Shown here: positions 26,838 through 36,394 of the stretch, piece after piece
How positions within the stretch are numbered: position 1 is the first letter of the stretch
Layout of the letters: the number at the start of each line of letters is the position of its first letter
DNA from: an uncultured Roseburia sp.
GTDB lineage: Bacteria > Bacillota > Clostridia > Lachnospirales > Lachnospiraceae
Length of the DNA: 64,000 nt
Assembly (NCBI GenBank): GCA_900539115.1
Contig: UQAQ01000004.1
Span: forward strand, 41,826-105,825
Reading direction: 5' to 3'
Program-made: the position numbers and the translations under genes
Notes under the pieces: model-generated
Seen by the model: the letters and a program-made list of their open reading frames with translations, nothing else
What the model was told of the DNA's origin: nothing
Databases searched by the model: none

Positions 26838-27005
26838 TCACTTTTCTAATGTACGATCCACTTCTGACTGTATGATTTTTACAATCTCAGAAACCATATC
26901 TGCATCTTTCTTTTCATGTGACTTTGCATTCTTTTTTTCGATCTGTAATATACGAAATCGAATCGTCTTCATCACACTTTCATTAATTTGTTCTTCATTC
27001 ATCAT
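26838..27005 (-). CDS. Small helical protein of the phosphorothioation operon, 55 aa
   Basis: A 55-residue charged protein (begins MMNEEQINESVMKTIRFRIL, ends EVDRTLEK), predicted by eye to be two helices with no Cys, no signal peptide. Its ATG overlaps the last 11 bases of the helicase gene, with a GAGGGCGAG ribosome binding site inside that gene, and it is followed after 13 bases by the SMC-like ATPase start. This tight coupling suggests a subunit that bridges helicase and ATPase, comparable in position to the small DndE-type proteins, though no homology is claimed. Confidence 0.65.
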   Translation of the reverse strand: MMNEEQINESVMKTIRFRILQIEKKNAKSHEKKDADMVSEIVKIIQSEVDRTLEK

Positions 27006-29133
27006 CTTTCTCGCCCTCCTCATATATTTGATAAGCATCCCGAATGGCTAAAATTTCATCCATCGATTCATAAGAATTGTCTGCCAGCCTTCGAAAATCT
27101 TCGATTCGCTGTAATTCTCTCTGAATCAGGGATTTATCATATTTCAATTCCTTTTCATTTAAAAAGCAAACGATTTCTAATTCTCTTGGTAATGTAATAA
27201 AATCATAAATCTCCGCATATTCTTTTCCGGGAGAAAGCCTAAGCACACGACCACGTCTCTGAATATATTCTTTCGGATTTGTCGTACTTGCTAATATAAA
27301 TGCGGTTTTGATCGCCGGTATATTTACTCCTTCATCCAGGCACTTGATTGCTACCAAAGATTGGATTTCTTCCCCTTCCGTAAATTTTTCAATCAGCACC
27401 TGCCGTTCTTTCCGATTTTCTCCTGACGTAAATCTTGCTACTTTCATATGCAGTTTTTTTGCCAGGCATTTTGTGATCAGGTCAATTTGCCGGCATTCTT
27501 CCTGCAATTCCGTATCTTCGGTCTTAGTAGAGCCACAATATACCAAAATATGTTTATCTTCTTTATATTTCTCCATATACTCAAGCAGCAACGGTATTTT
27601 ATTTTGCGCTCCCGCGACTACTCTTGCCCGGCTGATCATTAAACTTTTTACATATTCTGTAAGTTTTGGTTTCCCGTTTTTATCAAATACCATTCCGGAT
27701 TCTATTTTCTCACTTAACTCCCGGTATCTCTCCAATTCATCCTCCGTAAGATAAACCGGAATCGGATAATAACGGTAATGTGTCAGAAATCCATTTTCAA
27801 TCGCCATCTCCAGCGTATATTCAATGCATTTTTTCCCAAAATAGGAAAATAAACTCAGAGTTCCTTCTTCATCGTGGTGCCGATCAATTGTCGCCGACAA
27901 ACCAAGGCGGTATTCAAATGTTTCATCCAAATATCTGCGATACGTCGCCGCCCCCATATTATGTACTTCATCCACGATAAGAAGCCTGTTTTTCTTTATT
28001 TTTTCTAACTGCTTCTGCACCTTATCTTTACAAAAAGTATCCTTTGTCGTAAGCAGACAAAAAAACTTTTTGGTTCCCAGATTATATCGAAATACTGCCT
28101 GTCTTAACCGACTTTCATAATCTTTATATTTGGGATCTCCATAGGCAATGATTGGCTCTATCCCAAACACTAATAAATCTTCCTTCCACTGCTCTACAAG
28201 GTGAGTATAAGGACATACGATCACCGCCGCTAAAACTCCGTTTAGTGTCTCCTTCAACCGACAAAGAGCTCCCAATCCGGTAAATGTTTTTCCGGTTCCT
28301 GTTGCCATGTCAAATATCCCTCGAAATGACTGTTCTTCCCATTTTCGAATTGCTTCTTTCTGATACTCCCGCAAAGAAACTTCCTCCGGAACCACACCTT
28401 CCTTTTTCTTCCGGATAACACTTTTATCTTTTATAAACTGCTCATAATCTGCAGTAAATTCCAAATCCTCTTTCGCATAGGATTTCAATTTATCAATCAC
28501 AACCTGCGGAAAATCGACTACACATACCCTCTGGGTATCATCCTTCCACAACTGATCAAAATCATGAATCACTGCATCGAGATGTTCTTTTGCACTATCT
28601 TCCGTATAAACAGAAATGGATTCAAAATTTTCATAAAAAGCATTATAAGAATCATTCATTGAGCCTTCAAAGGCAATTCTTTTTCCCTCTTCATCTTCAA
28701 ACACCGCTATTTTTTCATGATAAATAGCCTGATTGCTCTTACTTAATGTAAATGCCAGTTTAAACTCAATCACACCTTGTACGATCAGATTTGCAACCAG
28801 ATTCAGCCGTTGTGTTTCAAATCCCTCCACCGGTTCAATTTTTTCTCTTGCCAGAGCATTTTCTAATACCTTATCTCTTTCCTCGTACCCAAGCTCAATT
28901 GCTTCGATATCTTCATTCGAAAGTCTCGGGGAACAGATTACCTGAATATGTCCTCCGTTTTTTTGCAATGCCTCAATTCCTACCGATAATTCCTGCAGAG
29001 AACTGCTTGAAAAAAATCCCACAGACCTTTTATATGTTTTTGCCTCTTTCAATACCGGAATCAAAAAATCACCGGCAATATCATCTTCATTGCTCCGATA
29101 CCGTATTTTAAGATCCAAATCCTGAAATCCCAT
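26995..29133 (-). CDS. Phospholipase D-like nuclease fused to SF2 (DEAD/DEAH) helicase
   Basis: A 712-residue cytosolic protein. N-terminal PLD-type domain (residues 1-170): one HxK motif YHEKIAVFEDEEGKR (His139, Lys141) with GSMN at 157-160, the signature of PLD-family nucleases. SF2 helicase core: Q-like LREYQKEAIRKWE (254-265), motif I DMATGTGKTFTG (278-283), DEVH near 386, GLSATIDRHHDEEGT near 415 and arginine-finger motif QRRGRVLR near 624. PLD-helicase fusions are common in restriction and anti-phage systems. It begins 3 bases after the cysteine desulfurase gene and overlaps the next small gene, so it is part of the same operon. I infer a DNA-degrading effector that senses missing or present phosphorothioate. 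Confidence 0.85.
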   Translation of the reverse strand: MGFQDLDLKIRYRSNEDDIAGDFLIPVLKEAKTYKRSVGFFSSSSLQELSVGIEALQKNGGHIQVICSPRLSNEDIEAIELGYEERDKVLENALAREKIEPVEGFETQRLNLVANLIVQGVIEFKLAFTLSKSNQAIYHEKIAVFEDEEGKRIAFEGSMNDSYNAFYENFESISVYTEDSAKEHLDAVIHDFDQLWKDDTQRVCVVDFPQVVIDKLKSYAKEDLEFTADYEQFIKDKSVIRKKKEGVVPEEVSLREYQKEAIRKWEEQSFRGIFDMATGTGKTFTGLGALCRLKETLNGVLAAVIVCPYTHLVEQWKEDLLVFGIEPIIAYGDPKYKDYESRLRQAVFRYNLGTKKFFCLLTTKDTFCKDKVQKQLEKIKKNRLLIVDEVHNMGAATYRRYLDETFEYRLGLSATIDRHHDEEGTLSLFSYFGKKCIEYTLEMAIENGFLTHYRYYPIPVYLTEDELERYRELSEKIESGMVFDKNGKPKLTEYVKSLMISRARVVAGAQNKIPLLLEYMEKYKEDKHILVYCGSTKTEDTELQEECRQIDLITKCLAKKLHMKVARFTSGENRKERQVLIEKFTEGEEIQSLVAIKCLDEGVNIPAIKTAFILASTTNPKEYIQRRGRVLRLSPGKEYAEIYDFITLPRELEIVCFLNEKELKYDKSLIQRELQRIEDFRRLADNSYESMDEILAIRDAYQIYEEGEKDDE

Positions 29134-29136
29134 ATC

Positions 29137-30285
29137 CTATTCCTCCATTAGTTCCTTTACTGCTTCTACCAACGCCTGCACTTCCGTTTCGGTCGTAAAC
29201 CGTCCCATGCTTACCCGCACCGTACCGCCATACTCCACGCTTCCGATAAGATCATGGACAAGTGGTGCACAATGATATCCGGTCCGCACTGCGATATCAA
29301 AATCTTCGTCTAAGATCATTCCCAGTTCCTCCGACCGGTATCTGTCACAGACAAACGACAAGATTCCCGCACTGTTTTCCAGGGGCTGTGCTCCCAAAAT
29401 CCTTACACCTTCGATATTTGAAAGACCGCCTCGAAGTTTTTCCAACAATTGCCTTTCATGCAGCAAATCTTCTTTGGCACGAGGCTGGGTCAGTTCAATG
29501 GCCTTTCCCAAAGCCGCGATGGATGCCGTATCCGGGCTTCCCACTTCGAAACGGCTGCTTCCTTTTTCCGGGAGTGACAGATTACGCGAATCACTTCCCG
29601 TCCCGCCATAATATAGCGGCTGCAATGGAAACCGGCTGACATTGACAAAACCACCGGTTCCAAACATTCCGTACAAATTTTTGTGACCGGCAAAGATCAG
29701 AAAATCAATTTCCTCTTCGATCACATGAACCGGACAGATGCCAAGCCCCTGGGCGCTGTCTAAAAAGGTCATTGCCCCTGCTTGTTTTGCCAAATGAAAA
29801 ACATCTGCATAGGGAAGCAGGTAGCCTGTCACATTGCTTACCTGTGTCACACAGACAAGCCGAGGAGATTCTGCCTTGAATTGATTTCCTGTTTTTTCCA
29901 GATCAATCTGTCCGTCTGACTGAACCGGAAGAACTTTTATCTGTATCCCCTTTTGCTCTTCCATTGCATGAAGCGTGCGCATGACCGCATTGTGCTCGTA
30001 AGGCGACACAAATACAATATCCCCTTTTTTCCATGGAAATCCCTGTAAGATCACATTTGCCGCCATCGTCGCCGAGGCCGTAAAATACACATCCTCATCC
30101 GAAAGAGCATGAACATATTTTGCCAGTTTTCCACGGGTTTCCCGTATCTGCTGCTCCGCCTGTGCTGCCAGACGGTAACTTCCTCTGCCGGCATTGACCG
30201 GCATTTCACATCCCCACTGCGTATAGACATCCGTCACCTCCTTCGGCTTCGGAAATGTCGTCGCTGCATTATCCAGATATATCAA
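29137..30285 (-). CDS. SspA-like cysteine desulfurase
   Basis: A 382-residue class V aminotransferase-fold enzyme. It starts directly with IYLDNAATTFPKP, the canonical opening of SufS/Csd-type desulfurases; the PLP Lys is in GHKNLYG (about 201) and the reactive Cys in GYHCAPLVH (about 340). It takes sulfur from cysteine as a persulfide. In Dnd/Ssp systems this enzyme (DndA/SspA) feeds the PAPS-reductase-like protein. Start: TTG at 30285, 4 bases past the sspC-like stop with GGAG upstream; longer frames would invade the ATPase gene. A general role in Fe-S assembly is the alternative, but the operon position argues for DNA sulfur modification. Confidence 0.88.
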   Translation of the reverse strand: MIYLDNAATTFPKPKEVTDVYTQWGCEMPVNAGRGSYRLAAQAEQQIRETRGKLAKYVHALSDEDVYFTASATMAANVILQGFPWKKGDIVFVSPYEHNAVMRTLHAMEEQKGIQIKVLPVQSDGQIDLEKTGNQFKAESPRLVCVTQVSNVTGYLLPYADVFHLAKQAGAMTFLDSAQGLGICPVHVIEEEIDFLIFAGHKNLYGMFGTGGFVNVSRFPLQPLYYGGTGSDSRNLSLPEKGSSRFEVGSPDTASIAALGKAIELTQPRAKEDLLHERQLLEKLRGGLSNIEGVRILGAQPLENSAGILSFVCDRYRSEELGMILDEDFDIAVRTGYHCAPLVHDLIGSVEYGGTVRVSMGRFTTETEVQALVEAVKELMEE

Positions 30286-30289
30286 ATGA

Positions 30290-33200
30290 TCACTCCAATT
30301 CCTGCTGCAATAAATCCAGCAAAATCTTTGCCTTCTGTTCCTTTTCAAGACTGTCTCCAAATTCGGAAATCGCCTCTTCTACCGCCGCCTTAGCAAATAC
30401 CATGACAGAATCCGTCTCAACCGCTTTTAAGTATTTATCCATCTGGATTCCCTGTGGATCCGTGTAGATAAGATGACAGGCTTCTTCCGGTGCTGTCTGC
30501 TCCGCAGCATTTTCCAATTCCTTACAGATATTTTGCAATGCCTTTTTGTATTCCTGTACCGTATCCTGGCGAAAATCTTCCGGATATCTCCCTGTGATCT
30601 GCTTAGCAAGCCCGGCGATCACTTCCTCTTCCGACTCCTCCGACAGCGACAGCATATATTCTAACAACGAAGCCGCTGACGCAGATAAAACGCTGGTCTT
30701 TGTCTGCGTGCGTTTCTTTCGCGCCCATTCTTTCAGTGCCGGCTTGATTGTCTCGTCAGTGACTTCCAGGCAGGTCATGGTAACCTGACGAAGTTCCCCC
30801 ATCAGATTTTCATAAAAGGAATCGATCTCCTGCTTTGCCTGTACCAATTTTTTACAAAAGAGGACATAATTAATGTTGGTTTTCTTTTGCGGGATCAAAA
30901 ACGGTAATTTTTCAAATATAAGCTCCCTTGGGTTTTCATCGTTGTGTGCGAGCAGTTTACACAATTTTTCATTTATTTCTTCCGGATAGGTCGCCATACG
31001 GCTGGAAGCCGGCAGATGGGTAAACCAGTATTGCAGTCCATTTACGATTTTTTCCAATCTGGTAGACGGTTGTCCCGGATTTTGATATTCCTTTGGAAGC
31101 GGAAAAACTTTTTCCAGTTTCTTTAAATAATCTTCTTTTTTAAAGCTGCCCCGTTCTATATACAGATCATATTTTTCCGGATGCTCATTGACAAGTTCCA
31201 CCGTTTCTGCCTGAAATGGGATTTCCTTCTTTCCCTCATAGAAAACAGCGCTGATTCCCCAGCCTATGATACAATGAGCAAGGTAAATCGGCACCACCCC
31301 TTCGCGAAGTCCAATCTCCGTTCCCCGTAGTTTTTCATACAGCGATGTCATTGGCACCCGTTTTCCCGCCGCTTCAAACATTGTGTTATAGATGACGGAC
31401 AGCATATGATTGACACCGGGTTTACAGTCACCGGTCATAACGCCGGTGTGAAATAACGTGGCGCGGCAGATCGTCGCCTCGGCACTGTTTCCTTCTGCCA
31501 TTTCATACAGATCCCCTCGTTCAAGAATACAGCGGACTACTTCTTTTCGTGCCTTTTTGATCTGCGCCGACACGAAACGGCGATTGATCAGCTCATGGTT
31601 GATTCTTGGCACCTTTCCATAACACTGCTCGCAGATTTCGCTCAGAAGCTGGTTAAACGTAAGGGATTTGTTTTTGTTATTGGTAAATACGTTGCAGTTT
31701 GCCCGTCCGGGTACAAAATGCGTCTCAAACATCCAATTGAGCTTATACAAGCAGTCTTCTTCCATCATCAAAAGTTCTTCCACAAGCACATCGTCGTGGT
31801 TCAGATAGTCTTCCTGCTGAAGAATCATGCGGATGCCTCGGATCCGGCGCAGCAGCCCTTCCGCCTCAAATGGTTTTTCCGGATAGATCACTACCAATTT
31901 ATCGTCTTTCAGCGCATTGAGATGTTGTTTCACACTTTTTTTATATTTGACATAAGGGTCAATGAGCAAAAGAATCTTTCCATCTGCAAATGCCCCGCCC
32001 TGAGCTTCTTCATACAGACCGTCCGTAGATTTCAGTTCCAAAAAACGCTCTGTCTCCATAAAAACGGTATCGAAAAAACGAGTCATCCCATGAACATGAT
32101 TGTATTTTTTTGGCAGTTCATAACGATGTCCCATCACGTGATCCAATTCTTTCGTCAACGAAAAATTCGTAATTTCCTGCTCACATTGTGTCAGTTTTTC
32201 CTCCAGATCCACATCGATCTTCTGGCGCAGTACATACGAATTCAATTTATCGCGAAACAGCACGGCTTCCTTTTTCTCAAGTGTCTGCAGACTCTCCTTT
32301 ACCTCATTCAGTTTTCGCCCGGTTGCCAGCGAAAGCGTCTGTGCCGTCGCCTCCATTTTTTCGGAAAGACCGACGATTCGCATCAGACAGATGGTTTTCA
32401 CGATTTCCGCCTCTTCTTCTGTCAGATCCTTTTCGAGTACCATCATCGCCTTGCTCCACTCCAGATGACTTCGACGGTTCCAGAGATCCCGCTTTAACAA
32501 TGGCGAAAAATAATCAAACACTCTGCCCGGTGTCATGCACTGTTTCGCATCCCGCTCGGAATTTACATAATCTGACAACGTTCCTTTTTCGTTTCCGGCG
32601 AGAAATGTCACAAGCGACCTCTCATTCTGGCCTACGCGTTCGCTGACTTTTAAAAGGAGAAACGTCGTTAAAGGGTGCATTGGATAACATCCCTTCACAA
32701 TGATCTCTTCAAATTCTTCTTTCGTAAAATCCCGGTCAAAACCGGCTGCGCCATAATTTGCCGAGGCGATTTGCTTCCAATCCAGCGGAATTTTTTCAAA
32801 CAACTCCTTCCGGATCATATTCTTGATCAATTCGTAATTGTCCTTTTGTGTCGTAACAAAATACCGCTCAGAAAGCCGTCCTTCTACGCCGGTAAACGTA
32901 TTAATCACCTCTTGGGACAAATATCCGCTATACTCTTTGATACTCTTGTGCGCCACGAAAATCTGAATCATCCGCGCAGCATCCGACGACTGGTTCGCCA
33001 GTTCACACATCTGCTGCACCAGATTCATATCTTTGGAAACGCTTTCCTTCGTCTCGCTCTCCATAAACTTGCTGAATTCATCAAAAATGACTACCATTCC
33101 CGCGTAGTGATAGGGTTTCCGACAGATCCGCGCAAGAATTTCCTCGTACAACGTAGCAATGTCGGTCTGAATCATTGGCATAAACTGACTTCCGGCTGTC

Positions 33201-33823
33201 AAGGAAGGATAAATTTCCTGAAACCGGCGCATCGTCGATTCCTTTTCTTCCTGTAGTTCTTTTACAAATGACCGCACCTTGCTCTTTCCGATTTTTGCCA
33301 AAAACTTTTCATACGTTTCCGGATACTCTTTTTTCCATGTCTGTATCGTGTGAACCGCTTCCGTATAATAGCTGTCCGGAATGCAGTCTTCCAGCCCAAA
33401 TCGCTTTAAAGCACCTAGCAGTCCCCTTCGATAGGACCGTTCCAGGGACTCGCTGCCAAAAGACACAACCACCGGCAGATATTTCTTTCCCCGCTCCATA
33501 TATTCCTGTATGTTTTTTCCTGTTTTTTCCTCCGCCTGCCTAAAGTGCTCCACCAGATGCGCACTCAATTTCTCGTCAAACGGGTTCAGCAGATACATCA
33601 AAATGAGAAGCAGATGGGATTTCCCCTTTCCATAGGGACCGATCAGCATCGTGGATGCCTCTTTTTTCTTTCCGGTTAATTCTCCCAGATATTCACAAAG
33701 AATCTTCATAGACGCCTGCGTCGGAATATAATTTTCAATTGGTTCTTTCCGCATCTGATCCAGTTTCAGATTGATCGAATGCTGAAATTTTTCATCAATT
33801 CGGATTACTTCCTTTAATTTCAT
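30290..33823 (-). CDS. SspC-like large P-loop ATPase
   Basis: A 1177-residue cytosolic ATPase. Walker A IGPYGKGKSHL (residues 61-71) and Walker B MVVIFDEFSKF (about 244-254) are clear; the rest is helical with no other recognised motif. Very large P-loop ATPases accompany DUF4007 and PAPS-reductase genes in Ssp phosphorothioation loci (SspC). BrxC of BREX is a similar-sized ATPase, but PglZ and methylase are absent here. Start: ATG at 33823 overlapping the DUF4007 stop (ATGA), with GGGGGAGG upstream; the frame is open 43 codons further but inside that gene. Its end lies 4 bases from the TTG of the desulfurase gene. Confidence 0.75.
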   Translation of the reverse strand: MKLKEVIRIDEKFQHSINLKLDQMRKEPIENYIPTQASMKILCEYLGELTGKKKEASTMLIGPYGKGKSHLLLILMYLLNPFDEKLSAHLVEHFRQAEEKTGKNIQEYMERGKKYLPVVVSFGSESLERSYRRGLLGALKRFGLEDCIPDSYYTEAVHTIQTWKKEYPETYEKFLAKIGKSKVRSFVKELQEEKESTMRRFQEIYPSLTAGSQFMPMIQTDIATLYEEILARICRKPYHYAGMVVIFDEFSKFMESETKESVSKDMNLVQQMCELANQSSDAARMIQIFVAHKSIKEYSGYLSQEVINTFTGVEGRLSERYFVTTQKDNYELIKNMIRKELFEKIPLDWKQIASANYGAAGFDRDFTKEEFEEIIVKGCYPMHPLTTFLLLKVSERVGQNERSLVTFLAGNEKGTLSDYVNSERDAKQCMTPGRVFDYFSPLLKRDLWNRRSHLEWSKAMMVLEKDLTEEEAEIVKTICLMRIVGLSEKMEATAQTLSLATGRKLNEVKESLQTLEKKEAVLFRDKLNSYVLRQKIDVDLEEKLTQCEQEITNFSLTKELDHVMGHRYELPKKYNHVHGMTRFFDTVFMETERFLELKSTDGLYEEAQGGAFADGKILLLIDPYVKYKKSVKQHLNALKDDKLVVIYPEKPFEAEGLLRRIRGIRMILQQEDYLNHDDVLVEELLMMEEDCLYKLNWMFETHFVPGRANCNVFTNNKNKSLTFNQLLSEICEQCYGKVPRINHELINRRFVSAQIKKARKEVVRCILERGDLYEMAEGNSAEATICRATLFHTGVMTGDCKPGVNHMLSVIYNTMFEAAGKRVPMTSLYEKLRGTEIGLREGVVPIYLAHCIIGWGISAVFYEGKKEIPFQAETVELVNEHPEKYDLYIERGSFKKEDYLKKLEKVFPLPKEYQNPGQPSTRLEKIVNGLQYWFTHLPASSRMATYPEEINEKLCKLLAHNDENPRELIFEKLPFLIPQKKTNINYVLFCKKLVQAKQEIDSFYENLMGELRQVTMTCLEVTDETIKPALKEWARKKRTQTKTSVLSASAASLLEYMLSLSEESEEEVIAGLAKQITGRYPEDFRQDTVQEYKKALQNICKELENAAEQTAPEEACHLIYTDPQGIQMDKYLKAVETDSVMVFAKAAVEEAISEFGDSLEKEQKAKILLDLLQQELE

Positions 33824-34716
33824 ACTGTCCTCCCCCGGGTACTCTGTTCCTGTCTTTTTTCGTAATACTGCTGTATGATCTCCAATTCTTCCGGCACTTC
33901 TTCCGAAAGATATACCATGTCTAATCCTGCGGTACGGTTGATCCGTAAACATCCATCATTTTCCAATTCATCCAAATATTCATTGAACAGAATTCGATCC
34001 AATGACAATAATTTTCCCGGACCGTTTTCACACGTCAGCAGATTTTCAATACTTTCTCCCTGCTTTCCACGAATTTTCCGGCGCAGCACCAAAAGAACGA
34101 TTTCTTTCGGAAGTCTTTCCGGCACGATACGCTCTCTGCGGTATCCCCGGTAATTTTTCTGGATCAGACGAAGTCTGGCAAACACACTGCGCTTTTTATC
34201 TTCCGGATCTTCCTTCTCTTCTTTCGAATCCACGTACATCTGCAAAAAGGTATTGCAGTCGTCTGTAAAGGAACGTTCGGAAACTTCGCTCTCTCCACTG
34301 TATCGAAGCAGTTCCTCGTATAATTTTTCCTGCATCTGCTCTCTGGTAAATTCTCCCAGTGGCATTGTTTCAAAAAACAAATACCATATTGTCGCCTTTT
34401 CCGCGCTGGATACGGCATGGATATGCAGAAGCCAGACAGAAAACAGATCCTCCAGGTACAGATCTTCCCCGGCGATCAATTGTCCCATCTCAGTAAGAAC
34501 GGTTCCGGTTCCTCTGACTTCTTTGATCAGACCGCATACGCCCATCCAGTACCGGATCGCCTTTGCCATCGCACTTCCGACTCCCAGAGCATCGGCTCCC
34601 GAATAATTTTCCTTTGTAAATAAACGCGGATTTTCCGACACTTCTGTCATGCCTTTGGCAAACCAGCCTTCGCGCATAAAAAATCCACCATGTCCTTTTA
34701 AACGATATTTACGCAT
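33820..34716 (-). CDS. DUF4007 protein, SspB-like
   Basis: A 298-residue soluble protein. The N-terminus carries the DUF4007 pattern: GHGGFFMREGWFAKGMTEV, then LGVGSAMAKAIRYWMGVCGLI and TEMGQLI, an architecture like a winged-helix DNA-binding module. In the Ssp system SspB bears DUF4007 and makes the single-strand nick at which sulfur is inserted. C-terminal part is basic (RRERIVPERLPKEIVLLVLRR) and ends with a charged tail. It overlaps the upstream SspD-like gene by 8 bases and the downstream ATPase gene by 4, showing tight translational coupling of the modification genes. Confidence 0.82.
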   Translation of the reverse strand: MRKYRLKGHGGFFMREGWFAKGMTEVSENPRLFTKENYSGADALGVGSAMAKAIRYWMGVCGLIKEVRGTGTVLTEMGQLIAGEDLYLEDLFSVWLLHIHAVSSAEKATIWYLFFETMPLGEFTREQMQEKLYEELLRYSGESEVSERSFTDDCNTFLQMYVDSKEEKEDPEDKKRSVFARLRLIQKNYRGYRRERIVPERLPKEIVLLVLRRKIRGKQGESIENLLTCENGPGKLLSLDRILFNEYLDELENDGCLRINRTAGLDMVYLSEEVPEELEIIQQYYEKRQEQSTRGRTV

Positions 34717-36394
34717 TCGTTGTTCCTTCCTTATCTTCCCGCTTGATCGTCAGCACTTTCCGCATATAACATCCCACGGAAAAATGACTGACGCACTCGG
34801 TGCATTTTACACATTTCGCTTCATTAATGGTATAGGATGTCGATTTATCCGGCATCTCCTTAACCGTGATCGCATTAAACCGGCACACACTCTCACAAGC
34901 CTTGCATCCCATGCACATTTGATATTTGGTGATCTGGCAGTCAATCTTTTCACGGACTTTCGACATTCCCTTTACGTGAAAGGCATCCTCTCTATGTACA
35001 ATGACTTTGCACCGGGTCTGCCCCGGTCTTCCCTGCAATACAAAAACGACATTGTTATCTGCATCCGTAAAATAAGCTTCTCCCAGTCTTTTATTGCCAA
35101 GTTCCGGCTGATATGTACCAAATGGCTTAAACAATTCATACAGCTCTTCCGTAATCGGCCTGGTCAATTCATAATTGAAAGCATTTTCTTCTTTTACACA
35201 AGGTTCATAAGAAACAATCGATTTTCGTGCATAGTCTAACCCGTTTCCTCCCTGTCTTGCCTTCCATTTTCCTTCTTTCACATACACTTCGGCATCTTTT
35301 TTCCCCACCTTTTTCGCAAAATTAATTAACAGATTTTGGAAACTATCGTATTTGTCCGGGATAAAAATGCTGGATAAAAATTCAGACCACAGGCTGTTGT
35401 TTGGACAGCAATAACATCCCACGCGCGCATAACCAAGACGGTACGCCGAATTGAAAGCGATACCCGTCGTCATCAGATACAGCCACACATCAAAATCAAA
35501 CCACTCGATGATCGGGCACAATGTCAACTGCTTCGCAATCTTGGAATTGGTACTCGTTCTTTCATATTTACTGCGGCTCGCCGACTCGCTGTGACGGATT
35601 CCCTGAAAAGCTACGATCCGCTTTTTCCCGCGGAACAAAGCCGATATCTTCTGATTGATCGCACCGGTCTTAAATATCGTACAGCACCAGCGCATGACCC
35701 GGCTTGGCGGCCCTACGATCTCACAAAGTTCTTCAAAATTCTTCTCTTTATTACGGGATGAGATCATCGGCGTCTTCGGATTTTCCTTTTTATACTGCGC
35801 GACATATTGTTCTGTCATCGGAAATTCCAATGTCGTGTCCCCAAAAATATGAAGGATTTTCTTTCCCGGTCCGTCCAGTGCACGCTTGCAAAGATCTGCC
35901 ACCACCGTCGAATCCTTTCCTCCGCTGAACGAGACAAACATATCGCCGATTTCCATTCCCTGCGTTTCCTCCCAGATGTAAGACAGGGCTTCCTGCGAAA
36001 TCTCCTGATATCGGTTTGCATTTGCCTTTACAAACCGTTCTATCATCTGTTTGAAAAAGGTGTCATCCATATTTTTCCTGTTTTCATCATATGTTTTCCG
36101 GATCTTCCCGGCGTCCATTTCCCGCAGCCGCTGAATGGACAATGGCATGCGGACTCCGTCGAGATAATATACATTTCCGGCCGCATTCCATAAGGATTTC
36201 TCGTTTAATTCTCCCGCCTTCAATCCCAGCAGAATCTCAAGAAGCACTTTTTCTTCCGGAAATACCACGCGCACATCTTTTACAAATCGTCTTCCTTTTG
36301 CTCCACAGCACCCACACACCGGCTCATACAGCGGAATCTTACACTCTTCGCACCAATACAGCTGCGACTCAGAACAATGTATCATCTTTTGCAA
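34709..36394 (-). CDS. SspD/DndC-like PAPS-reductase protein with ferredoxin domain
   Basis: A 561-residue protein with three parts. Residues 14-35: a zinc-ribbon-like CEEC...CGCCG. Residues about 150-400: an ATP pyrophosphatase/PAPS reductase domain with the PP-loop SFSGGKDST (about 153-161), RWCCTIFKTG and VGCYCCPNN. Residues about 500-550: a two-cluster ferredoxin, CMGCKACESVC and CVKCTECVSHFSVGC. DndC and SspD activate the DNA backbone by adenylation and pass sulfur from the desulfurase. It is the first enzyme gene of the operon, overlapping the upstream small HTH gene by 26 bases. Similar ferredoxin-fused PAPS reductases without DNA-modification partners exist, so the neighbours carry the argument. 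Confidence 0.85.
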   Translation of the reverse strand: MQKMIHCSESQLYWCEECKIPLYEPVCGCCGAKGRRFVKDVRVVFPEEKVLLEILLGLKAGELNEKSLWNAAGNVYYLDGVRMPLSIQRLREMDAGKIRKTYDENRKNMDDTFFKQMIERFVKANANRYQEISQEALSYIWEETQGMEIGDMFVSFSGGKDSTVVADLCKRALDGPGKKILHIFGDTTLEFPMTEQYVAQYKKENPKTPMISSRNKEKNFEELCEIVGPPSRVMRWCCTIFKTGAINQKISALFRGKKRIVAFQGIRHSESASRSKYERTSTNSKIAKQLTLCPIIEWFDFDVWLYLMTTGIAFNSAYRLGYARVGCYCCPNNSLWSEFLSSIFIPDKYDSFQNLLINFAKKVGKKDAEVYVKEGKWKARQGGNGLDYARKSIVSYEPCVKEENAFNYELTRPITEELYELFKPFGTYQPELGNKRLGEAYFTDADNNVVFVLQGRPGQTRCKVIVHREDAFHVKGMSKVREKIDCQITKYQMCMGCKACESVCRFNAITVKEMPDKSTSYTINEAKCVKCTECVSHFSVGCYMRKVLTIKREDKEGTTNA

